DNA of 64,000 nucleotides from Odontesthes bonariensis (Eukaryota > Chordata > Actinopteri > Atheriniformes > Atherinopsidae), in contig NC_134525.1 of NCBI RefSeq assembly GCF_027942865.1, forward strand, positions 22,815,657-22,879,656, read 5' to 3'. A program made the translations under genes and the position numbers. Below are positions 57,801-64,000 of this stretch, piece after piece; position 1 is the stretch's first letter; each line of letters opens with the position of its first letter. Below the pieces are notes generated by a model. The model was not told the origin of the DNA. It did no database searches and worked only from the letters and a program-made list of their open reading frames with translations.

Positions 57801-60800
57801 TGCCGACAGGTTTTTGGTGATAATTTTAAACATTTTGGTTTAAAAAGTCAGAAATTAGCAGCATAATCGGGATTATTGCTGAGTAATCGGGTATAGTTTG
57901 CTGAAACCAATTGCAGTTTTGTATCGGAGATCAAATTCACAGTAACTAAAAGTTTATTAATTAATGTACAAATTATCTTGTGGAATCTAACGTTTATTAC
58001 TACTTTGCTGCATCAGTGTCCCCAAAAAATTCTTTCATTTCTTTACCAAAAGTCACATGAGAAGCAGGAAGCGGCTGATATTTTGATATTCTTCATTTTT
58101 TTCCTGTAAAAAGAGATCAAAGTGAAAGTTTTTAATGTTATTAATTGTGTCTGTCGGTTTCTCTGAGGTCATGAAGGGAAAACACATTCGTTTGCACCTG
58201 AAATCATTTCTAAAACAAACGTTTTTGCTGCGTTGGCTGTTTTGACATTTGAAAAGGCAGCATATTTGGACATGAAACACTGAATAATTTGGTGGTCTTG
58301 CTTTCAACTCAGGCCAAAATGAAGCCTTTTTGGAGAGCAGAGGAGGTTCACAGCAGACATTTGGCTGGCTGTCAGCACTGATGCAGGTGCTGTGCGTCTT
58401 CAGCATGCTGATGTTGGTCTGCCTGCTGCTCACTGAGAGAAGGTGACAACAGGTGGAGGTAATACAAGAAATGTCATGTGGCATCGTGTACATTGTGTTC
58501 GTGAGAGTCGAGGGTTGTGACAGGTGGAGGACTTCGGGTGGAGAGTGTCACCCGCATTGTGTCCGTGCTGGAGTTTGATCCACTGACTGACTGCTGGAGT
58601 GGCTTTAAGAGGATTGTTTTGGGGGATTTTATGGGATATTTGATTTGTTTGTGTGTGTTGATCAGTGTTGGCTGCCGGGTGTCAGCTTTCACACGTTTAC
58701 TCTAGAAATTAAATTAATCTGGAAATTCTTATTGTAAAGAATATCATTGTTTTTTTTTTTTTTTGTGGTTATTTGATATATGATTTATGATTATTTGGAT
58801 CAGATGTCTTGATTCTTCCCTCATTTCTTTTCTCATTTCCAGGAAAACAGGAAACAGCTGCAGTGTTTTTTTGCATTATAGTGCTTTTTTTTTTTTAACT
58901 ATGGAAACGTGAGTATAATGACAGAATATAAGGCAGAAACAGTTTGTACAATTCTAAGGAGTTTTAAAGTGAATATTTAATCTGAACTTCTTTATTCTTC
59001 AACACAGCCTGAACCCTCTTAGAGAAGTTTTCTGTCATTTCTTTAAGGAGTCTTGACTGCTTGGAAGAAATATAACGAAATGAGGGCTTGATCAGGAGTT
59101 TAGGCATACTTGTATGTGGACAAAATAACCAAAGGTTATGCTTCCTGAAAATCATGTAAAAAAGGCTGCAGAGTGTATTTGTAAGTGTTAACAAAGACTT
59201 GAAAGTGTAACTTAAAAAGCTCTTGATAGCAGTTGATTGATAGTTTGTCGTTTCATCTCTTGGTGGATACCGAGTTCACACTTCTTCTTGTTTTCTACAG
59301 CAAACTGAGTCAGAAGGAGGGAATTAATGAGTGAGTGGTATTTCTAAATAAAATGTCATTTCACACATTCAGCTGAAAGAACAGAGCTCACATTCATTAA
59401 TATTATTTCGGCTTATTATTTGGCTGTGGGGTCTCTTCTGACGCTCCCAGTGAGTGTGAGGATAGAAGTGGGAGTTTTTTTCCTTGTGGTCTTTAGTCAT
59501 TGGTCAGAGTTATGTCAGTGTGGAGTGAACGGGGATCTCCAGGCCACCTGGTGGAAACACTGGGTGGAAGGTTACAGCTGCATGTTGGTGGAAACTGTGT
59601 GTGTGCGGGGGGTGGGTGGGGGGGGGGGATCCCGCTTCCTATCCCAATTTGGAACAGTCCCTCTCCCTTTCCCTGCCCGTCCTCTGGGTATCCCCTCACT
59701 CTGACTCACAGCCACATTTGTTTGTCCCTCGCTGTCCGAGTCATTCCCTGCAACATCTCCGAGCTCCTCGGCTCAGTTGGTGATGACACGCTGCGCGGCT
59801 GAGGCCAAGGTGGCGTGCAGGTGCGCCGTCAGCAGCCTCGTCAGAGCGCTGAGGGGTCGGCTGAAGTCGCTCCGACGACTTCTGCTCTTCGCGGGGTCCG
59901 ACAGAGGGGGCTGCTCGGAGAGACCTGAGCCGGTAAAGAGGAAAAATGTGGGAGACTGTTGTGGACCAGCACCCCCCAGTGTGGTTGTGAGTAGTTATCC
60001 ATGCGTGAGCTGAGGTTTTTCCCATCTTAGCTGGGCATCCTTTCACCCCACAAGTTAAATACACCACCCAGATTTAGTTGTTGGAGCTCGTTGGATGTTT
60101 AAGGTTTTGGGATGGCTCTCTTGCTGGTGGAAAAGGGACCGAGAAGCATGTCCAGCTATCGGTTGTTGGAGCGTCTGGGCTGGATCTCAGCTCGGCAGGT
60201 GTTTTATGTTCATGAAATCAGCCGTTGATGTGGAGCTATTTCAGAAACCACATGCCACACAAAGAGAAATCCGGCCTCTTTATCCCGATTTTTATTTCTG
60301 TGTTTATCCTGAAAACGGAAAACTATGTCTAGTACAATCAGGGATTCACCCTGGGATGTTTGTTTATTTAGTGAGATGTAAAAGAGAGATGGATTATCTG
60401 CTTTTAAACATTTCTGTGTGTGTGTTTGCATGTTGGATGGCAGCGAAGGCTACCAGGGAGTCAGGTTACCGCCTCTCTTATCCTCTCACGCACTGACGTG
60501 CCCGAACATCAGCCTCAAAGACCTTTGTTCCAAAACAAGATATCAGGATATTCTTGATCCCACACACAGAACACAAAGTCCATTCAGGAAAACTTTCTGC
60601 ACTTTCTGTCTCCTGTGCTTTTTGTTTTGTGCATGAATGATTGCAGTGTTTTACTCTGGCATTAAGGAGGTGAACATTTGTGTGCGTCATTCAGAATACT
60701 TTAATTTGCTTGTCTTATTTAGAGACACACCAACTCAGGCCTGTACGGGGCCTTGTTGAGCTCTCGGAGGGGTGTGTTTGGCTGCTCTGCAACCTTCAGA

Positions 60801-63800
60801 CCCATCACATCCCTCTCTGCTGGAAGTTCACACATGGCAGCACATCCAAGGTCCTCGGGGCCCGGGATTAAGTGAACTGCTGGCCAAAATTATACGTAGT
60901 TCACTTTAAAAAGTCCTGCTCACTTGGGCTCCATACTTGATCAGCAAAACTGATTTAAAGTTGAGCCTTCGTGTCCAACACTTTGGGAAGTATTTTATCC
61001 ATTTCCAGTGATCAGCATCTCACTAATATTCTTGGTGTTCCTTACTTTTCTGTTTTTCAACCTGAGTTTGACCCGTTGCAATTATGACATAAAGCTTAGA
61101 TCATGATTACTTGGGTTGATTGAAATGTTTGTGCATCACACCTACATGTCACTTGTATACAAACAGCTGCATTAAACTAACAGAAACACCATTTATTTTT
61201 CACTAGAGTGAGTTTGTGACCTTTTAGTTGATCGTAAATTGCTTCGGTTCTAATATATGACCAGTTGCATTTCGACGAGCATCCTTTGACATTTACCCCG
61301 ATTATTTTATTTTCAAATCCAACCATAACAGCACCAATATTTGGACGAATTGGTTGCTAATAACAGTTTCCCAGATTTTCTCTTTTTTTGTCCAATGTAA
61401 GTTTTTTTTTTTTTTTTTTTGGTTAATATTCACCATAATTTCAATTATTTTAAATAAAGTCACCCCCATAATTCCAAAAAAAGTTGGGGTGCTGTGTAAA
61501 ATATGATATTTACAAATCTCATAAATCAATATTTTATTGATAATCATACATCAAAAACATGTAAAATGTGTAAAAGTGAGACATTTTACTGTTTCATTGA
61601 GAAATATTTCAGCTCATCTTGAATTTTCTGGCACCAACAGATGGCAGGGGCAACAAAAGGCTGGAAAAGTAAGTGTTGCTAAAAAACAACAACTGGAGGA
61701 ACATGTTGGAACTAATTAGGTTAATTAGCAACAGGTCAGTAATATGACTAGGTATAAAAAGAGCAACTTAGAGAGGTAGAGTCTCTCAGAAGGGAAGCTG
61801 GGCTGAGGTTTAACAATCTGCAAAAAAAAAACTGTCTCCAAATTGTGGAGAAATCCTGAATCCTGATTCAGGCCCTCAGGCAGCTCTGCAGTAAAATCAG
61901 ACCAGATTCTGTCCTGGAAATCCCTGCATGGGCTCAGGAACACTTCCAGAAATCACTGTCTGTGAGCACAGCTCACCGTAACATCCACAAATGCAGGTTG
62001 AAGCGCTATCATGCAGAGAAGAAGCCATATGTGAACATGATCCAGAAACACGGCCGTCTTCTCCGGACCAAAGCTCATTTAAAATGGACTGAGGCAAAGT
62101 GGAAAACTAAAAGAAGCCTTGGTTCAACTTTATGAGAACTTTTTTTGGAATTGGTGTTATAAATGAGAGGAATATGAGGCTCACCTGACTGATTACAGTA
62201 CAAATAAATAAAGAAAACTATGTTTATCATAATTAAGGATACTAAAAGGACACTTAAAAACGTCTTTAGATGCACTAAATGCCTGACAGGGGAATCACAG
62301 TCAAACCATGAGTTCAGTGAAGATCCACGGCTCTGATCAGGACTGTCTTTAACTTTAATATTTAAACACCGACGGGAACACTTTTATCGGAAGAGAAAAT
62401 ATTAAAACCTTTTCTTCAACTTGAAATAACACCACCTGTTAAATGTGTTCAGTCTGAATCAGGAAACATTTCGGGATTTTTCTCCTGGAAATGAGATCGA
62501 ACAGAAACTACCACCAACTCACTGTTACTCGCTTTTCAGACTCAGAAAAGATTTCTCCTCCTCCTCGGATGATCTTTTAAAGTCATTACTGATGTCTTCT
62601 CTTCTCCGCCGCCCTGTGATTTAGCTCAGAATTAGTTTTAATTGAACACAAATGTGTCTGAATATGCTGCCCGCCTCGGTCCTCATGTAGCTGTACTCGG
62701 TTGGCTTCATGCTTCATGATACGAGAGTCTCCCTGCAGCCACCAGCTCGTGCTGATTTTCCCCCCTGTCTGACCAGAGGTTAAAAACGTGTGCAGAGTTT
62801 CTGTTAATTTAATCTGATGGCTGATACGTGTCGGTCGGGGAGGTCTGCTGCTGCTGTGCGCAGAACTGTGTAACAACATCAAACCGATCCACTCTGCTCG
62901 TGCAGCCTCTTAATTAGATCTGATGGTGGACAGATGTGAAGTGTTGCACGGCTGCTGAAACCTGTTAATGAGCGCATGTTTGCTTTAGTCGCCCAGCTTG
63001 TCAGGGGGAATATTTCCAAAGGATGATGGAGGAAATCTTAAATCAGACTTTAAAGTGACTTTAACTGAAGTTTTCTTCCTGGACAGACGGAGTTGTCTGG
63101 CAGAGGCTCATCAAACGTAAACTTCAGAGCCGATTATCTCGATTAAATTAAGAAAAGAGACGACGCTGATTGGATGTTTATTTTAAAGTTAAAGAAAAGA
63201 GAAAGAGCTTCCCAATAAGAGATATAGTCAGGATACACTCCGGGAAGTTTAGGAACACAGATGTATCCTCTTAGATTATCATGAGGTCACTTTGCTGACT
63301 GTCGTTTTAATTCCTCTCACTTTTAATATTGCTGATTTAAATTGTCTTCAGTCGCGCATCTGAGTAATTAATTAAGTTTTCACCTCTTTTAAAGGTGTTG
63401 GATCCTGCATTTATGCACCTTCATCCAAGCTTTGGACCAAAAAATCAGGACTTTTCTGCCTCTTTAACATTTTCACCTTTTAAATTGTCTTTGCAACTTT
63501 CTAATTTCCCCAACAATGCTCTCATTAATCCTTTACAGCAGGCTCCATTTAAGCTTAAACTCACTGCGATCACACAAGCGCTTCATGTTGGTCACAGCTA
63601 CATGAGATGAACTCAATAAAACAGTCTGATAGTGAAATAACTGTTAAAGCAACTGAAAATGAATTATATTATTTTGAATAAAAGTTTTCAGGTATGAATA
63701 ACAAACGTCCCAGTTCCAGAGTGTATATGATGAAGCTTTCTCTGTTTTATGCTAATGTAAACTGGACAGAAAAAGACAATAAAAAAGTAACTGAAGTTTT

Positions 63801-64000
63801 TAATCGATCAACTAATCAAACTTTATTAGTGTCACACCTTCAAGTGCTTCTTTTACAAATAATTGAACAAAGGAATTTTGCAACTAATACGAACAAATAG
63901 ATAATGAAACAATAAACACTGATTATTAAAAGACAAAGATTGACACATTTGATAGCTAAAATCATAAAAATGTGTAAGAAAAGAAAACATTATAAAAGCA
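29046..64000 (+). CDS. rps6ka3: Ribosomal protein S6 kinase alpha-3 (RSK2), 5' part of gene
   Basis: An ERK-activated kinase with two kinase domains. Only its N-terminal tail is encoded here. Exon 1 (29046-29108) starts MPLAQLADPWQKM, identical to the start of vertebrate RSK2 as I know it, and ends in phase 0 at GAG|GTGAGA. Exon 2 (40523-40582, 60 bases, phase 0) encodes an acidic DAHQDPEDLLGEDDSMSACT, comparable in length and charge to mammalian exon 2. The next expected exon, carrying the conserved KEI-ITHHVKEG segment before the first kinase domain, was not found, so intron 2 runs past the window end (over 23 kb). Introns 1 and 2 are rich in Tc1 and LINE debris. A second, distal first exon may lie at 59783-59932. 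Teleosts have rps6ka3 paralogues; which one this is cannot be assigned. Confidence 0.85.
29620..30375. mobile_element. Tc1-derived element with long inverted ends
   Basis: The left part (TTTAAAGTGAATATCTGGTCTGAGCAACTTTATTC... to TTCTCCAGGCTTCTTGAAGG) is largely the reverse complement of the right part (GACCTTCAGAAAGCCTGGAGAACTATTGC...). The right arm still encodes a transposase C-terminal vestige, KAWRTIAQDHFKILQQSL. The centre is unrelated sequence. Related copies are at 42.1, 56.0 and 58.8 kb. Confidence 0.65.
30376..34150. other. rps6ka3 intron 1, no feature recognised
   Basis: AT-rich intronic sequence. Open frames are short and none shows a domain, acceptor/donor pair in phase 0 or other exon-like signal. 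Confidence 0.5.
34165..35077. mobile_element. Possible DNA transposon (terminal GCCTGTA repeats)
   Basis: The left end AGCCTGTACCACGGAGCAG and the right end (reverse complement GGGCCTGTATCCTGAAAAAGG) share GCCTGTA at opposite termini, and CTGGGTTT/GGTTTATTGAACCAG-type phrases occur near the ends. They resemble a widespread fish element, but no transposase is visible. Confidence 0.35.
35090..35770 (-). mobile_element. LINE 3' fragment with ORF2 C-terminus
   Basis: On the minus strand 35761-35366 encodes SPLLDYGDQLYMNAPAH, then SALRSITDCKALPHHCTLF, WCLFIYKVIPGKLRSYI and SLRSQDPVLL. This is the post-RT C-terminal region of a common fish LINE. The 3'UTR follows at 35090-35365 and includes the antisense of the phrase ATCTCTTTTTCAAGGGAGACC. 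The element is 5'-truncated, with no RT core. Confidence 0.75.
36103..36230. repeat. Abundant fish interspersed repeat fragment
   Basis: CATCCATCCATTTTCTATAC..., then GGGGGGCTGGAGCCTATCCCAGCT and GGACAGGTCGCCAGTCCATCACAGG form the characteristic core of a very common teleost repeat. Confidence 0.75.
37440..38300. mobile_element. Probable non-autonomous DNA element with palindromic centre
   Basis: Phrases such as GGTTCGTTTGGGCGGG (37568) and, inverted, CACACCTGCCCAAACGAAGCGGG (37877) flank a perfect palindrome at 37820-37853. This resembles a family of palindromic fish elements. Ends and target duplication are not resolved. Confidence 0.4.
37820..37853. repeat. Perfect 15-bp-arm palindrome, TTTT loop
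   Basis: AAAACGCTCGGCCTG, TTTT, CAGGCCGAGCGTTTT. The arms are exact reverse complements and GC-rich in an otherwise AT-rich intron, so a stable cruciform or RNA hairpin is possible. Confidence 0.9.
39720..40010 (+). mobile_element. LINE 3' end fragment
   Basis: TTTAAGTCCAGGTTGAAGACACACCT...TTTCAGCTACATTTGA encodes the typical LINE C-terminal run (FKSRLKTHLFSATF). It is followed by a 3'UTR ending CTGTAAAGCACTTTGAGTCGCCTTG and ACAAATAAACTTGCCTT. Only the last ~290 bases are present. Confidence 0.7.
40478..40515. repeat. (TG)19 microsatellite at the exon 2 acceptor
   Basis: Nineteen uninterrupted TG units ending seven bases before rps6ka3 exon 2 (ATTAC then AG). The run occupies the place of the polypyrimidine tract. 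Confidence 0.97.
40523..40582 (+). CDS. rps6ka3: rps6ka3 coding exon 2
   Basis: Twenty codons in phase 0 from GATTACAG to ACT|GTAAGT (consensus donor). The acidic, serine-containing product matches the charge of the RSK2 tail before the first kinase domain. The acceptor has almost no pyrimidine tract because it follows (TG)19. The exon can be skipped without a frame change. Confidence 0.65.
42060..42800 (+). mobile_element. Tc1-like transposon relic
   Basis: Contains transposase pieces on the + strand. An HTH segment resembles SQHGVQCVLKTFEETG (about 42311), followed by RKKSSKDLTQELRDASG...LIRNGLHGRVAVKKPF (42440-42580). It jumps to the C-terminal NPPQSPDLNITEAGWDH (about 42670-42720), which carries the second catalytic Asp region. 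The catalytic core between is deleted and the frame is broken. Confidence 0.75.
44262..44281. repeat. (CA)n microsatellite, short
   Basis: Ten CA units in rps6ka3 intron 2. Confidence 0.85.
44584..44629. repeat. (CA)n microsatellite
   Basis: About 23 CA units in rps6ka3 intron 2. A shorter TG run follows at about 44692-44708. Confidence 0.95.
45630..45669. repeat. (TA)n microsatellite
   Basis: About 18 TA units with one interruption, in rps6ka3 intron 2. Confidence 0.9.
48823..48861. repeat. (TG)n microsatellite
   Basis: About 19 TG units, then (TCTG)n, in rps6ka3 intron 2. Confidence 0.95.
50657..51858 (+). mobile_element. Tc1-like transposon, nearly full length, inactive
   Basis: The termini are matching inverted repeats: AACCTC(A/C)GATGAACAACAACACATGACAT on the left (50657-50685) and inverted on the right (51830-51858). 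At 1.2 kb it is close to full size for Tc1. It encodes a transposase (50921-51790) now broken into at least three frames, so it is a defective copy. It is the reference copy for the fragments in pdha1 introns at 21.9 and 25.3 kb. Confidence 0.85.
50921..51790 (+). pseudogene. Tc1 transposase, frameshifted
   Basis: Cut-and-paste DDE transposase. N-terminal MARRKDIRNYLGEAAHQSGKG and [18 protein letters not shown] give the first helix-turn-helix. VKNPRATSQTLQASVSMLNV and RKRLNKYGLFGRAA, in another frame, give the second. DFWNNVLWTDQTKVEMFGHN carries the first catalytic Asp (about 51336) and HGGGGLMSWAG follows in the core. Frame changes near 51105, 51250 and after 51590 disable it. The region with the second Asp and Glu (SKSRPQPD/LTEMLWWDLKRAV, about 51655-51710) is still recognisable. 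Confidence 0.8.
51870..55980. other. rps6ka3 intron 2, no exon supported
   Basis: Contains a purine-rich stretch with CpG (52560-52720) that ends ACTGAG|GTATGT, but nothing in phase 0 that resembles an RSK2 exon. The remainder is AT-rich with poly-T and poly-A runs. Confidence 0.45.
55991..56815 (-). mobile_element. Tc1-like element with inverted ends
   Basis: Left arm TTTAAAGTGAATATCTGGTCTGAGCACC... to TTCTCCAGGCTTCTTGAAGG and right arm GACCTTCAGAAAGCCTGGAGAACTATAGC... are inverted copies. Between them on the minus strand lies a transposase C-terminal part (56381-56133): MNPPQSPELNIMEAVWDH and QPTSKELWDVLQEAWRTIPED. The rest of the transposase is decayed or deleted. Confidence 0.75.
58830..59115 (-). 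mobile_element. Short Tc1-derived MITE-like copy
   Basis: Starts CAGGAAAACAGGAAACAGCTGCAG as in the 56.0-kb copy, runs through TTTTAAAGTGAATATT... and jumps after AAGGAGTCTT directly to the opposite end (GACTGCTTGGAAG...GAGGGCTTGATCAGGAG). A transposase tail, KRVQAVLKNKEVQIKY, remains on the minus strand. Confidence 0.65.
59607..59628 (+). other. G-rich tract, potential G-quadruplex
   Basis: G6, T, G3, T, G11 on the + strand gives at least four G-triplets within 22 bases, about 155 bases upstream of the candidate alternative rps6ka3 start codon. Confidence 0.6.
59783..59932 (+). CDS. rps6ka3: Candidate alternative first coding exon of rps6ka3
   Basis: Fifty codons from ATG (MTRCAAEAKVACRCAVSSLV...) to CCG|GTAAAG, ending in phase 0 like exons 1 and 2. 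It could therefore splice to the same downstream exon 3. The product is Arg/Leu-rich (RALRGRLKSLRRLLLF) with a short acidic end (SERPEP). Other RSK genes (RPS6KA1, RPS6KA2) are known to use alternative first exons encoding short basic N-termini of this style. The exon and about 100 bases upstream form a local CpG-rich island inside an AT-rich intron. A different gene or a chance open frame is possible, as no direct homologue was recognised. Confidence 0.45.
61470..62152 (+). mobile_element. Non-autonomous Tc1/mariner element
   Basis: The terminal repeats AATTCCAAAAAAAGTT (61470-61485) and their exact inverse (62137-62152) belong to a widespread teleost Tc1-like family. At 683 bp it has lost the catalytic part of the transposase. 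A + strand frame up to 62135 keeps part of the DNA-binding half and linker (EIPAWAQEHFQKSLSV, KKPYVNMIQK, AHLKWTEAKWKT), then runs straight into the right terminal repeat. Confidence 0.85.
62160..64000. other. rps6ka3 intron 2, distal part
   Basis: AT-rich sequence with no supportable exon. The expected exon encoding the segment before the N-terminal kinase domain was looked for in all + frames by eye and not found. Confidence 0.5.

Noticed and set aside
60095..60496. 133-codon frame after the alternative exon
   Set aside because: No recognisable domain, unlike codon usage of the real exons, and it lies in the presumed intron after the 59932 donor.
40583..64000. Further rps6ka3 exons encoding the first kinase domain
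   Set aside because: Looked for the ITHHVKEG and GQGSFGKV coding segments next to splice sites in this interval and found none; they presumably lie beyond the window.

Overview
This is a vertebrate nuclear window, almost certainly from a teleost fish. It has intron-split genes with GT-AG boundaries, AT-rich introns full of microsatellites, and typical fish mobile elements: Tc1 relics, an I-clade LINE with a (GAA)n tail, other LINE 3' ends and a TTAA-flanked THAP element. Three protein-coding genes lie head to tail on the + strand: acot9 (complete, 15 coding exons, 6154-15401), pdha1 (complete, 11 core coding exons plus two candidate optional exons, 16541-25683) and the 5' part of rps6ka3/RSK2 (exon 1 at 29046, exon 2 at 40523, remainder beyond 64000).

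Layout. 1-6040 is repeat territory: a broken RecQ-type helicase interrupted by a TTAA-flanked DNA transposon carrying a THAP domain, then an internally deleted I-clade LINE whose (GAA)n tail ends about 120 bp before the acot9 start codon. 6154-15401 is acot9, a mitochondrial acyl-CoA thioesterase, with a truncated LINE in intron 10. 15402-16540 is the acot9 3' end and the pdha1 promoter, which has a clear TATA box. 16541-25683 is pdha1, the E1-alpha subunit of pyruvate dehydrogenase, with Tc1 remnants on either side of exons 5-11. 25684-28580 is the pdha1 3'UTR and a T-rich degenerate tandem array. 28580-29108 is the rps6ka3 CpG-rich promoter and first coding exon. 29109-64000 is almost entirely rps6ka3 introns 1 and 2, loaded with Tc1 and LINE remnants. 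They also contain coding exon 2, whose acceptor directly follows a (TG)19 tract, and a CpG-rich candidate alternative first exon at 59783-59932.

How the genes relate. acot9 and pdha1 both encode mitochondrial matrix enzymes of acyl-CoA and pyruvate metabolism. rps6ka3 encodes an ERK-activated Ser/Thr kinase. In mammals all three sit in the Xp22 region but are separated by other genes, so this looks like a compact version of that conserved neighbourhood. No rRNA, tRNA, CRISPR or bacterial-type operon was seen. Exon calls rest on reading-frame continuity across splice junctions and on resemblance to the vertebrate proteins as I know them. No alignment was run.
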